Assembly (NCBI GenBank): GCA_947500845.1
Contig: CANMTP010000003.1
Location: forward strand, 62,001-126,000
Length of the DNA: 64,000 bases
Direction of reading: 5' to 3'
From: an uncultured Aquimarina sp.
Lineage (GTDB): Bacteria > Bacteroidota > Bacteroidia > Flavobacteriales > Flavobacteriaceae
A program made the position numbers and the translations under genes. Below, piece by piece: positions 19,086 through 26,947 of the stretch (the stretch's first letter is position 1; the number at the start of each line of letters is the position of its first letter). The notes below the pieces were generated by a model, which had not been told where the DNA came from, searched no databases, and was given only the letters and a program-made list of their open reading frames with translations.

Positions 19086-19877
19086 ATGAAAACAAACAGT
19101 TACCAGAAAAATTGTCTGATCTTTAAAAATATATTTGCTTTTATATTCATTAATCTTGTATTCTGTAATTGTACCAACACAGATCATCATCGAGTAACCA
19201 TTGCTACTTCGGCAAATATGCAATTTGCAATGAAAGAAATTGTGTCGGCTTTTACCCAACAAACTGGGATCAATGGCGATCTGATCACCAGTTCTTCGGG
19301 TAAATTAACTTCGCAAATCCAAGAGGGTGCGCCTTATGATGTTTTCATCTCGGCAGACACAAAATATCCTAAAATTCTTCATGAAAAAGGTTTTACATCC
19401 AATATTCCCAAGATCTATGGGTATGGTACTTTGGTACTCTGGTCTTTTTCAGAAAATATACCACTCGACATTAATTTGCTAACCCAAGATCAAATCGAAC
19501 ATATCGCGCTGGCCAATCCCAAAACAGCTCCATATGGTACGGCGGCAATCGAAGTATTGAAACATGCCAAAATTTATGATCAAGTTTCAGAGAAATTAGT
19601 ATATGGAGAGAGTATTTCCCAAACCAATCAATTTATCGTATCTGGAGCGGCTCAAATTGGTTTTACGGCTAAATCGGTAGTGTTATCTCCACAAATAAAA
19701 GGGAAAGGCGAGTGGATTTCAATAGATTCAACTTCGTATACTCCGATTGCACAGGCTGCAGTAATCATCAAAAAAGATAAAATTAGCGACGCTGCTATGA
19801 AATTTTACGAATTCTTATTCTCTACAAAATCAAAAGAAATTCTTGAAAATTTTGGATACCTTGTCCCTGTAAAATGA
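19086..19877 (+). CDS. modA: molybdate ABC transporter substrate-binding protein
   Basis: ModA binds molybdate or tungstate in the periplasm and delivers it to ModBC. I start at 19086, not at an upstream ATG at 19056: the later start gives a proper signal region (MKTNSYQKNCLIFKNIFAF) and avoids overlapping the DUF2834 gene. The mature protein has the oxyanion-binding ATSANMQFAMKE and SSSGKLTSQIQEGAPYDVF motifs, then GAAQIGFTAKSVV and FLFSTKSKEILENFGYLV, all typical of ModA. A CNC near residue 27 may be a lipidation site but the lipobox is imperfect. It overlaps the Mop gene by 4 bp (ATGA). Confidence 0.93.
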   Translation: MKTNSYQKNCLIFKNIFAFIFINLVFCNCTNTDHHRVTIATSANMQFAMKEIVSAFTQQTGINGDLITSSSGKLTSQIQEGAPYDVFISADTKYPKILHEKGFTSNIPKIYGYGTLVLWSFSENIPLDINLLTQDQIEHIALANPKTAPYGTAAIEVLKHAKIYDQVSEKLVYGESISQTNQFIVSGAAQIGFTAKSVVLSPQIKGKGEWISIDSTSYTPIAQAAVIIKKDKISDAAMKFYEFLFSTKSKEILENFGYLVPVK

Positions 19878-20272
19878 ATACACTACAAGGACAAATATCA
19901 AATATCGAAGTGAATGGTAGTCTTGCATTGGTTACTGTGATTGTAAAAAATGTATCTTTCACAGCAATTATTATCGAAACCCCTAAGACAGCTTCATATC
20001 TTAAAATAGGTAACACCATTACCATCTTATTTAAAGAAACCGAAGTGGTCATAACTACCGGGCCTCCAAAACACATAAGCCTACAAAATCAAATTTTGGG
20101 TACCGTTAAAAAGTTAGAAAAAGGAACATTATTGAGCAAGCTTATCATCGATACTGAAATTGGGGAAATTGTTTCGATTATTACCAGCAATGCTGTACAA
20201 AAATTAAGTATAGAGAAAGGGTCTGAAATAACCGCAATGATCAAAACCAATGAAATTCTATTAAGCCAATGA
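19874..20272 (+). CDS. di-Mop molybdopterin/molybdate-binding protein
   Basis: A 132-residue protein made of two approximately 65-residue Mop/TOBE-type repeats (about 2-64 and 68-130). Both have the usual pattern of G-x-[IV] start, a middle I-T/V strand pair and a final K-x-x-E/T-[IV]LL-type strand. Mop proteins bind and store molybdate. Free-standing di-Mop genes placed between modA and modB are less common than the C-terminal TOBE fusion of ModC, and this ModC has its own TOBE domain too. It overlaps modA and modB by 4 bp each, so it is part of the operon and probably a cytosolic molybdate buffer or sensor. Confidence 0.82.
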   Translation: MNTLQGQISNIEVNGSLALVTVIVKNVSFTAIIIETPKTASYLKIGNTITILFKETEVVITTGPPKHISLQNQILGTVKKLEKGTLLSKLIIDTEIGEIVSIITSNAVQKLSIEKGSEITAMIKTNEILLSQ

Positions 20273-20943
20273 TGGATTGGGAACCACTCATATTGACTTT
20301 CAAGTTGGCATTGATTACCACTGCCCTACTTCTTGTTATTGGAGTTCCTCTTGCTTATTGGTTAGCCTATTCAAAATCAAAAATCAAACCTGTAATTGAG
20401 ACTTTGGTGAGCATGCCTTTGGTATTACCCCCTACGGTATTAGGATTTTATTTGTTGGTCGCTTTTAGTCCGAATAATTCTTTTGGTCACTGGCTAAATG
20501 AATGGTTGGGACTTCGTCTCATCTTTTCATTTGAAGGGTTGGTAATTGCTTCTATTTTGTATAGCCTTCCGTTTATGGTACAACCTATACAATCTGGATT
20601 GGCAACACTTCCCAGCCAACTCAAAGAAGCTTCATATGTGCTTGGGAAATCAAAACTAAAAACAGTCTTCAAAATATTATTACCCAATATAAAACCTGCC
20701 TTGCTCACGGGTATCGTGCTTTCTTTTGCACATACCATTGGCGAATTTGGTGTAGTATTAATGATCGGGGGCAATATTCCAGGAAAAACCAAAGTAGCTT
20801 CAATCGCAATTTATGACGAAGTCGAAGCGTTAAACTATGACACTGCTAATGCTTACTCTCTTATCTTACTGGTCATTACTTTTTTCATTCTATTAACTGT
20901 ATACCTCGTTAATGGAGGGTACCTTAAAAAGTTTAAGAAATGA
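20269..20943 (+). CDS. modB: molybdate ABC transporter permease
   Basis: ModB (224 residues, standard length) is the inner-membrane channel of the molybdate importer. It has about five to six transmembrane helices. The EAA loop that docks onto the ATPase is EASYVLGKSKLKTVFKILLP, and the typical LVLPPTVLGFYLL and AHTIGEFGVVLMIGGNIPGK segments are present. The gene overlaps the Mop gene and modC by 4 bp each (ATGA junctions), showing tight translational coupling and the expected ModB2C2 stoichiometry. Confidence 0.96.
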   Translation: MMDWEPLILTFKLALITTALLLVIGVPLAYWLAYSKSKIKPVIETLVSMPLVLPPTVLGFYLLVAFSPNNSFGHWLNEWLGLRLIFSFEGLVIASILYSLPFMVQPIQSGLATLPSQLKEASYVLGKSKLKTVFKILLPNIKPALLTGIVLSFAHTIGEFGVVLMIGGNIPGKTKVASIAIYDEVEALNYDTANAYSLILLVITFFILLTVYLVNGGYLKKFKK

Positions 20944-21815
20944 TTGTCTTGTCGCTATATAAAATGTTACATACAGCCCAAGGCACTATTCCTTTAGATA
21001 TCCAGCTGATGACTGAACCACGTCAATTTATTACATTGTATGGTGAATCTGGTGCCGGAAAAACTTCAACCCTACGCATGATCTCAGGACTGCTTGCTCC
21101 CGACAAAGGAAAGATTGTGGTGAATAATAAGGAGTGGTTAGATACCAATAGTAAAACCAATCTAAAACCTCAACAACGAAATGTAGGGTTTGTGTTTCAG
21201 GAGTATGCATTGTTTCCAAATATGACGGTACGCAAAAATTTGGAATATGCTCTTGAAAAAAATCAAGACAAAAACATCATCGAAGAATTAATTGATCTAG
21301 TCGAATTAGGAGAACTTCAACATTTAAAACCTAATACTTTGTCTGGGGGACAGCAGCAACGCGTTGCTCTGGCCAGAGCTTTAGTTCGAAAACCTGAAAT
21401 ACTTTTATTAGACGAGCCTTTATCAGCTTTAGATTCAAAAATGCGGTTCAAATTACAGGACTACATTCTAAAGGTTCACGTGGAATATAAACTAACCACA
21501 GTATTAGTAAGTCATGATATCGGAGAAATTATTAAATTATCTGATCAGGTGTATGTCCTAGAAAAAGGAAAAATTATCCAATCAGGAACGCCTACAGAAA
21601 TCTTCACAACACATCAAATGAGCGCCAAATTTAGATTTACAGGCGAAGTAATCGAAATACAACAAGAAGAAGTAGTATATATAGTAACTGTCTTAATAGG
21701 AACTAATGTGGTAAAGGTGATTGCTCAAGAATCTGAAGTTACAGACCTGGAAATTGGGGATAAAGTTATAGTAGCTTCAAAAGCATTTAATCCGGTACTG
21801 CAGAAAATAATTTAG
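20940..21815 (+). CDS. modC: molybdate ABC transporter ATP-binding protein
   Basis: ModC (291 residues) powers the molybdate importer. Walker A GESGAGKTS lies at 35-43; the Q-loop region is FVFQEYALFPNMT, the signature LSGGQQQRVALARAL, Walker B LLLDEPLSALD and the H-loop VSHD. The last ~65 residues form a TOBE domain for molybdate-dependent regulation. It is shorter than the ~350-residue E. coli ModC, which carries a longer di-Mop end. The missing capacity may be supplied by the separate di-Mop protein in this operon. No terminator lies directly after it. Confidence 0.95.
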   Translation: MIVLSLYKMLHTAQGTIPLDIQLMTEPRQFITLYGESGAGKTSTLRMISGLLAPDKGKIVVNNKEWLDTNSKTNLKPQQRNVGFVFQEYALFPNMTVRKNLEYALEKNQDKNIIEELIDLVELGELQHLKPNTLSGGQQQRVALARALVRKPEILLLDEPLSALDSKMRFKLQDYILKVHVEYKLTTVLVSHDIGEIIKLSDQVYVLEKGKIIQSGTPTEIFTTHQMSAKFRFTGEVIEIQQEEVVYIVTVLIGTNVVKVIAQESEVTDLEIGDKVIVASKAFNPVLQKII

Positions 21816-21914
21816 AAAACTAGTACTGTTCCAAAACTTTCATAATAACGTGTAAAGAATCAACAAAACTTAAAAAAATGTTAATAATTAACCTCTCGTA
21901 TTAAAATAAATCTA

Positions 21915-21922
21915 TATATTCG
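21915..21922 (+). promoter_or_regulatory. putative -7 box for the downstream ncRNA candidate
   Basis: TATATTCG is one base from the TAnnTTTG consensus and about 7 nt upstream of a plausible transcript start near 21929. The -33 element is not distinct. This is weak evidence on its own. Confidence 0.35.
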
Positions 21923-21928
21923 CAGTAT

Positions 21929-22152
21929 CAATTTCTTCACAGAAATCAGAAGCTTAATTTTGATTTGGCTATTTACTCTATAAATTAATACCATAAAATT
22001 TTTTGTAGGGTTTTTATTTATTTTCTACCCTGCTTGCTTTGTAATTATATCGAAGGGAATCAACTTGAACATTAAAATTCGAGTTTGTTGGGGGACACGA
22101 CTGGTATATAATTACTTGAAATTCCCTCACTCAAAAGGTGAGGGATATTTTT
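21929..22152 (+). ncRNA. candidate structured ncRNA, possibly a 6S-like RNA
   Basis: The 354-bp spacer after modC has no ORF but shows nested pairing. A perfect 10-bp stem GTAATTATAT (22041-22050) / ATATAATTAC (22106-22115) encloses an asymmetric internal loop and an apical stem CTTGAA / TTCGAG (22063-22068 and 22077-22083 approximately; one G-U pair). This helix-bubble-helix form recalls 6S RNA, which mimics an open promoter and binds RNA polymerase. A -7-like box precedes it and a strong terminator ends it. I cannot match it to a known flavobacterial RNA family from memory, so the identity is open; exact 5' end is a guess. Confidence 0.45.
22123..22152 (+). terminator. Rho-independent terminator of the ncRNA candidate
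   Basis: Perfect 8-bp stem TCCCTCAC (22123-22130) / GTGAGGGA (22138-22145) with a 7-nt loop, followed by TATTTTTT. It lies 308 bp after modC and points away from the convergent exonuclease gene, so it most likely ends an independent plus-strand transcript. Confidence 0.82.
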
Positions 22153-22169
22153 TGAATTATGTAATTAGA

Positions 22170-22883
22170 TTATACAGAAATCACTTCTTCATCACAGAGT
22201 AATTCTTCTTGCCGTAAACGAAGTAAGATCTGTGCTACAGCTACTGTATCTTTTTCGCAATACATAATAATTCGATCAATATCCTGATCTTCATAATACA
22301 CCTGTCGAACCTGACTACCATCAATATCGTCTTTAGGTGAAGGAATCCCCAAAATATTGGTTAGTAATTTCAAAGAAGTGTAGTGTTTATAATCACCAAA
22401 TTTCCATAAATCTAAGGTATCCAGATGTGGTACTTCCCAAGGTTTTTTACCAAAAAGATTCAGCTTATAGGGTAAAGCAATATTATGAATAATCATCCTG
22501 CGAGCGATGTATGGGAAATCAAATTCTTTTCCATTATGAGCGCAAAGCAGATGATGTGGGCTACTAAAATGTGTTTCTATAAGACTTTTGAAATCTAACA
22601 GCAATTGTTTTTCTGCTCCATAAAATGATGTCGTTCTAAATGACCTAGTTTCACCCTTAAAAGTAAAATATCCAACAGAAATACATACAATTTTTCCAAA
22701 CTCGGCCCAAATACCGGCGCGTTCATAAAATTCTTCGGGAGAGAACTCTTCTTTGCGCTGATACTTAGTCTTATCTGCCCAGAGATATTTCATTTCATCG
22801 CTCAAACTCTCGAAATCACTATGTTCAGGAACGGTTTCTATATCTAAAAATAATATATGTTCAAGGTTTAGTTTATGAAGCAT
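22170..22883 (-). CDS. PolB-like 3'-5' exonuclease (RNase H fold)
   Basis: A 237-residue predicted 3'-5' exonuclease related to the proofreading domain of family-B DNA polymerases. The exo motifs are visible: ExoI FLDIETVPE (D14, E16), ExoII-like HNGKEFDFPYIARR, and ExoIII near the end, YCEKDTVAVAQILL. A longer ORF could start at 22928, but the start at 22883 (MLHKLNLEHILFLDIE) places ExoI at the usual distance and overlaps the preceding serine hydrolase gene by only 11 bp. Likely acts in DNA repair or nucleic-acid turnover. Confidence 0.88.
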   Translation of the reverse strand: MLHKLNLEHILFLDIETVPEHSDFESLSDEMKYLWADKTKYQRKEEFSPEEFYERAGIWAEFGKIVCISVGYFTFKGETRSFRTTSFYGAEKQLLLDFKSLIETHFSSPHHLLCAHNGKEFDFPYIARRMIIHNIALPYKLNLFGKKPWEVPHLDTLDLWKFGDYKHYTSLKLLTNILGIPSPKDDIDGSQVRQVYYEDQDIDRIIMYCEKDTVAVAQILLRLRQEELLCDEEVISV

Positions 22884-24033
22884 TCTGTAGCATTTTATAA
22901 GCTTCTTCGATGAATACGAAAAAATCATTTGTAAACGACTCTCCTTTTGCTTTAGTGCCTCTATTATGTCCTAACCTTACAATGATAATATCATCCTCTG
23001 GGATACAAATCACATATTGCCCCAAGATACCCCGCATAGCAAATATTTCCTTATCTAAATGATCAGACAACCAAAAACCATAGCCGTACATATCATCTTC
23101 TTCGAATCTCTTTGTAGTAGCCACCCTAGTAAATTGTTCTGGTAATATTCGCTTACCCGCAAAAACACCTTTATTTTTAAATAACACTCCAAAACGTGCA
23201 AAGTCTCTAGCGTTACTCGCCACACAGCAGTATGCTTTTTCCATTCCACTATCTTCACTGTCTAATTGCCAGATAGCGTCTTGCTCCATTCCCATGGGTT
23301 TCCAGAAACTTTCGCTTAGATACTCAGATAAAGTTTTTCCTGTTGCTTTTTCGATCACCATACCCAACAATTGCGTATTGCCACTCAAATACTTAAACTC
23401 TTTTCCTGGTTCTTCTACCACTTCTAATCCAAGTAGCACCTCTCGTATATCGGTATCATAATATGCTTTGGCAGTAATAGAAAACGGACTTTTATAGCTT
23501 TCTTCCCAATTAAGACCAGATGACATTGAAGAAAGGTCTCCTACCGTAGTCTTCGTTGCCAAGCCTTGAGAAAACTCGGGGAAAAAATCTCCCAACGGTT
23601 GATTCAGGCTTTTGATATAACCCTCCATAATAGCTTTTCCCAGCATTGCCGTGACCATACTTTTGGCCATTGAAAAAGAATTAGTTTTGGACTCGGTACC
23701 AAATCCATCAGCATACTTCTCATACCAAATGCTATCGTTTTTAATGATCAAATATGCTACTGTACCTAACTCTTCATTGATCTTATTTAATCGATCTGTA
23801 GATGAAACGGTATTGTAATCTTCATGAAGTGCCCACGGAATATCAGCTTTGCCTCTTTCGATAGTACGATTATCGAAATGCGTATAATCATCGAGATATG
23901 CAGTATTATGACCAGTCATATACACTACTCGTACTCCTTTTAAAATATATTCACTATCAAAAACATATAATAAGAGAACACAGAAGATAACGATAGCCAA
24001 GAGTACTTTAAAAAAATTTTTGAAGATTCGCAT
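22873..24033 (-). CDS. beta-lactamase-family serine hydrolase (class C fold)
   Basis: A 386-residue membrane-anchored serine hydrolase of the penicillin-binding-protein/class C beta-lactamase superfamily. A signal anchor spans residues 5-25. The S-x-x-K motif is SMAK with Ser121 and Lys124, the second motif is YLSGN (Tyr215), and the KTG-equivalent region is RGILGQYVI near the end. Such proteins act as esterases or D-amino-acid peptidases and rarely hydrolyse antibiotics; the real substrate is unknown. The long 5' region carries a palindrome with a -7-like box (listed separately). Its 3' end overlaps the exonuclease gene. Confidence 0.9.
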   Translation of the reverse strand: MRIFKNFFKVLLAIVIFCVLLLYVFDSEYILKGVRVVYMTGHNTAYLDDYTHFDNRTIERGKADIPWALHEDYNTVSSTDRLNKINEELGTVAYLIIKNDSIWYEKYADGFGTESKTNSFSMAKSMVTAMLGKAIMEGYIKSLNQPLGDFFPEFSQGLATKTTVGDLSSMSSGLNWEESYKSPFSITAKAYYDTDIREVLLGLEVVEEPGKEFKYLSGNTQLLGMVIEKATGKTLSEYLSESFWKPMGMEQDAIWQLDSEDSGMEKAYCCVASNARDFARFGVLFKNKGVFAGKRILPEQFTRVATTKRFEEDDMYGYGFWLSDHLDKEIFAMRGILGQYVICIPEDDIIIVRLGHNRGTKAKGESFTNDFFVFIEEAYKMLQNAS

Positions 24034-24100
24034 ATAGGAGTTTAATTAATAACAATGAATTCATGACAATTTAATTAAAATAATGAAACGCTTAAGCATG

Positions 24101-24137
24101 CAATTATAAAATATATCAGTTTCATTTTTTGAAACTG
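24101..24137 (-). promoter_or_regulatory. operator-like palindrome and -7-like box upstream of the serine hydrolase gene
   Basis: CAGTTTCA (24117-24124) / TGAAACTG (24130-24137) is a perfect 8-bp inverted repeat with a 5-nt centre. On the minus strand it is followed after exactly 8 nt by TATAATTG (plus-strand 24101-24108), one base from TAnnTTTG, about 68 bp upstream of the start at 24033. The same sequence and spacing recur at 34110-34146. Confidence 0.5.
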
Positions 24138-24362
24138 AAAGAAATAACTTTTGTGAAGTAGATCTGTCGTAATTAGATTGCTTTCATTTAACTCAGGATC
24201 TCTATAAAAGAATGTTAAGATTTGAAAAATAAATTACACAATGTACTTGAATAGAAAATATAACCCGTTGTACGTTATGAAAGGAATATTATAGAAAAGC
24301 GTCAACCCGCCTGACAGATCGGGCAAGTTCGAGTAATTTTCCAAAATGTAATAGAGGAAAAT

Positions 24363-24408
24363 TGTATCGAGAATCGCTTTTCGGATCCAAAATCCTATTC
24401 TCGATACA
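24363..24408. repeat. long-stem intergenic inverted repeat (TATCGAGAAT type)
   Basis: Perfect 12-bp inverted repeat TGTATCGAGAAT (24363-24374) / ATTCTCGATACA (24397-24408), with an inner GGAT/ATCC pair. It is followed by CAGTCGAAGCACTCGAA, a string typical of dispersed non-coding repeats in flavobacterial genomes. Probably a MITE-like or REP-like element. Confidence 0.6.
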
Positions 24409-24520
24409 CTTCTTCTTTCAGTCGAAGCACTCGAATAAACGAATTTTGAATAAAAATATACAAAATGCACAATGGGTACAATATACTATTCTAAGAGGAA
24501 ATTCACCTAAGGACTTAACT

Positions 24521-25000
24521 TTAAAACAATGATTGCTGCTTTACTGGATTTTCATGATCCAATAACCATTTTTTTCTCCATAAACCACCTGCGTATCCCG
24601 TAAGAGAACCATCACTACCAATTACACGATGGCACGGTATAATGACCCATATTGGATTTTTGCCATTAGCAGACGCAGCAGCGCGTATGCATTTTGGATC
24701 TCCCAATTGCTTAGCCATATCAAGGTATGTAGTTGTTTTTCCGAAAGGAATGCTTAGTAATTCTTTCCAGACCTTTTTCTGAAAATCGGTTCCTGAGGGA
24801 TTAAGCTTTAAGTCAAAAGTGGTACGCTGACCATCAAAATATTCTTTGAGTTGTGAAGCAGCCTCTTTTAAATGAGAAGGAATCTCTTTGGAAGGCCTAT
24901 CAGAAGATTCTTGACCAACTGAAACACTGGTTATCCCATCTTTGTCTCCAGAAATTACAGCCATACCTAATGGAGTTTCTATGAAGATATCATCACTCAT
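24521..25000 (-). CDS. ogt: methylated-DNA--[protein]-cysteine S-methyltransferase
   Basis: A 159-residue suicide enzyme that removes methyl groups from O6-methylguanine in DNA onto its own cysteine. The active-site motif is IPCHRVIGSDG with Cys123. The preceding helix-turn-helix carries SIPFGKTTTYLDMAKQLG and the Arg finger lies in CIRAAASANGKNPI. Length matches the Ogt-type stand-alone protein, with no AdaA domain. It shares TAATG with the stop of the CNNM/CBS gene, so it is translated from the same mRNA as the last gene of the hemB-led run. Confidence 0.94.
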   Translation of the reverse strand: MSDDIFIETPLGMAVISGDKDGITSVSVGQESSDRPSKEIPSHLKEAASQLKEYFDGQRTTFDLKLNPSGTDFQKKVWKELLSIPFGKTTTYLDMAKQLGDPKCIRAAASANGKNPIWVIIPCHRVIGSDGSLTGYAGGLWRKKWLLDHENPVKQQSLF

Positions 25001-26082
25001 TATTCATCTTTATCTTCCAAAATCCCAAGTTTTCTAGCCCTATTTTCCCAATTTTTTCGAGCAAGTACCTGCATATCGGTTTCGGTATCACTCTCATCTA
25101 CAATCTCTAAGCCCAAAAGGGTTTCTATCACATCTTCCATAGTCACCAAACCATTTACAGATCCATATTCGTCTACCACTAATGCGACGTGATTTTTAGA
25201 TTGTATCAATTCGTTAAACAAGTCTGGTATTGGTAAATTTCTAGGAGTGAATAAAATTGGTCTCTTTATTTCTGCCAGAGTTTTCTGACCATTCTGATTT
25301 GCCATTTCTTTGAAAACCTCATCTTTTAAAACCTGACCTGTTATATTGTCTGCTCTATCCTTATAAACCGGTATTCTGGAAAACCGAAGATTTTGATTTT
25401 CCTTGAAAAACTCTTCTATGGTGGTCTCTTCTGAAGCAATTTTCATAACAGTTCTAGGTGTCATCACATCCTTTGTCAAAACTTCTTTAAACGTTAGTAA
25501 ATTCTTAATCACTTTTGATTCTGACTCTTCAAAAACTCCTTCTTCTTGAGCAATATCTGCCATCGCTGTAAAATCTTCTCTACTTAATACTGATCCATGA
25601 TGTCCTTTACCTCCTATGAGCTTAGTAGTAAGTTGAAGCAACCATAATATTCCTGTATATTTAAGTGGAGCGATTAAAATCACTAGAGCTTTTGAGGTAA
25701 AATTTGCTAATTGCCTCCAGAATGTAGCCCCTATAGTTTTTGGTATTATTTCAGAAACTACCAAGATTAACATGGTCATAATTGTTGATACCACACCTAC
25801 TATATTTACTCCAAGTATTTCGAATTTATATGGCAATTGTTCTGCCTGTACTCCAACCAAAATTGCACCTACGGTGTGAGCAATAGTATTAAGAGTTAGT
25901 ATAGCAATTAAAGGCTGATCTACATCTTTTTTAAGGTTTTCTAAGATGGTGGCATAAGGTTTGCCTTCCTTTTTCTTGACATTAATAAATGTTGGAGTAA
26001 CACTAAGCAGTACGGCTTCTAAAATTGAACATAGAAACGAAAAAAAAATAGAAATTACTGCGTATATTATAAGTAAGGTCAT
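25000..26082 (-). CDS. CNNM/HlyC-CorC-family transmembrane protein with CBS pair
   Basis: A 360-residue membrane protein: a DUF21/CNNM domain with about four helices (residues ~1-175), then two CBS domains (~200-325; DVMTPRTVMKI and VVDEYGSVNGLVTMEDVIETLLG). It is related to bacterial Mg2+/Co2+ efflux proteins of the CorC/HlyC group, but lacks the C-terminal CorC_HlyC domain that follows the CBS pair in most members; the protein stops about 35 residues after the second CBS. Magnesium export is the likely but unproven role. Older annotations call these hemolysins without good reason. Confidence 0.9.
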   Translation of the reverse strand: MTLLIIYAVISIFFSFLCSILEAVLLSVTPTFINVKKKEGKPYATILENLKKDVDQPLIAILTLNTIAHTVGAILVGVQAEQLPYKFEILGVNIVGVVSTIMTMLILVVSEIIPKTIGATFWRQLANFTSKALVILIAPLKYTGILWLLQLTTKLIGGKGHHGSVLSREDFTAMADIAQEEGVFEESESKVIKNLLTFKEVLTKDVMTPRTVMKIASEETTIEEFFKENQNLRFSRIPVYKDRADNITGQVLKDEVFKEMANQNGQKTLAEIKRPILFTPRNLPIPDLFNELIQSKNHVALVVDEYGSVNGLVTMEDVIETLLGLEIVDESDTETDMQVLARKNWENRARKLGILEDKDE

Positions 26083-26132
26083 TGTTTATAAATATGATAT
26101 TAAAGTACGGATTTTGAAATGTAATGTGATCA

Positions 26133-26525
26133 TTATTGTTCACTTACTTCTGTCATATAAACTTCTAGTGCTTTGAGCTCTTCTTCAGAAAATGTTTTAA
26201 TGATGGCAAAGTTTGTTTTCATAACCGCATAAGTTTCTGGATCAACGATCGGTTCTGCTTCTTGTTTTAAAAAAGCGATCAGGTCTGCATTTTGTTCTTT
26301 ATAGATTTTTACAATTTCATGCACACCCGGTCCAATGGACTTTTTATCTATTTTATGGCAGGTATAGCATTTACCTTTTCCGTTAAAAATTTTCTTTCCT
26401 GTATCAAAAGCAGAAATTTCTTTTTTCTTTGTTCCAATCTTAATATCTTCTTTTTCCTTTTTTTCAGATTGACAACTTACTGCAAATAAGGCCAAAGTGA
26501 TGAGTATGATAGTCGTTTTTTGCAT
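26133..26525 (-). CDS. c-type cytochrome lipoprotein
   Basis: A 130-residue class I cytochrome c. Lipoprotein signal with Cys18 (FAVSC), a charged Lys/Glu linker (about 20-37), then the heme-attachment motif CYTCH (C53, C56, H57) and a plausible axial Met102 in AVMKTNF. IGPGVHEI after the heme site is typical of small electron-transfer cytochromes. Likely carries electrons in the periplasm at the membrane surface; the partner oxidase is not in this window. Part of a run hemB - TerB-like - cytochrome - CNNM - ogt with short spacers; heme synthesis by the first gene fits the product. Confidence 0.9.
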   Translation of the reverse strand: MQKTTIILITLALFAVSCQSEKKEKEDIKIGTKKKEISAFDTGKKIFNGKGKCYTCHKIDKKSIGPGVHEIVKIYKEQNADLIAFLKQEAEPIVDPETYAVMKTNFAIIKTFSEEELKALEVYMTEVSEQ

Positions 26526-26539
26526 TTACAGTGAATGTA

Positions 26540-26926
26540 TTATGTGTATTTTTCTTTGATTTTTTCTATATCTTTTAAAAATCGTTCTAATAGGTCCTTA
26601 GAAAAATTGGTGATCACTTTTTCCTCTTTAGGATCAATCCCTTTGCTGGCTTCGGCTATTTCGGTAAGTGCATAGATCATAAAATCGTATTCTACATCGG
26701 GACCGTTATCAGAAAACACCTCAATAACTTTTTTGTACAGCGTTTCGATATTATTTTGATTGGCACTTTCGTAATCAAAGGACCACTTAATCTCTTTACC
26801 CTTTGGATGTCCTTTTAAAATCTTTTCTAGGGTTTCTATTTCTTCTTTCTGAATAACTCCATCGCTCATGGCAACTACGTATAACAACTCACCGAATGTC
26901 CTATATAATCTCTCTCTACTTACCAT
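26540..26926 (-). CDS. TerB-like helical protein
   Basis: A 128-residue, all-helical acidic/basic protein similar to the TerB fold. It has the typical start LLYVVAMSDGVIQKEEIETLEKI (here residues ~14-36; conserved D-G-x-I/E pattern) and a second half with EIAEASKGIDPKEEKVI. TerB-like proteins bind metals or act in membrane-associated stress systems, but no other ter genes are present. The start codon lies 21 bp after the hemB stop and the cytochrome gene follows after 14 bp, so it is probably co-transcribed. Function unknown. Confidence 0.75.
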   Translation of the reverse strand: MVSRERLYRTFGELLYVVAMSDGVIQKEEIETLEKILKGHPKGKEIKWSFDYESANQNNIETLYKKVIEVFSDNGPDVEYDFMIYALTEIAEASKGIDPKEEKVITNFSKDLLERFLKDIEKIKEKYT

Positions 26927-26947
26927 AAGTCTTGATTTTATGTTATT

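Larger units (their letters stand above)
24034..24520. other. 487-bp intergenic stretch with regulatory palindrome and dispersed repeat; no gene
   Basis: No credible coding region. The left third holds the palindrome/promoter unit of the serine hydrolase gene. The right half (about 24295-24440) is a flavobacterial-type dispersed repeat. A 78-codon minus-strand ORF at 24234-24470 runs through the inverted repeat and has no family resemblance, so I treat it as spurious. Confidence 0.6.

Noticed and set aside
22884..22928. Upstream start for the exonuclease gene
   Set aside because: It would extend the overlap with the serine hydrolase gene and place extra residues before the ExoI strand.
24234..24470. 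78-codon minus-strand ORF in the gap after ogt
   Set aside because: It runs through an inverted intergenic repeat, has no family resemblance and poor start context.
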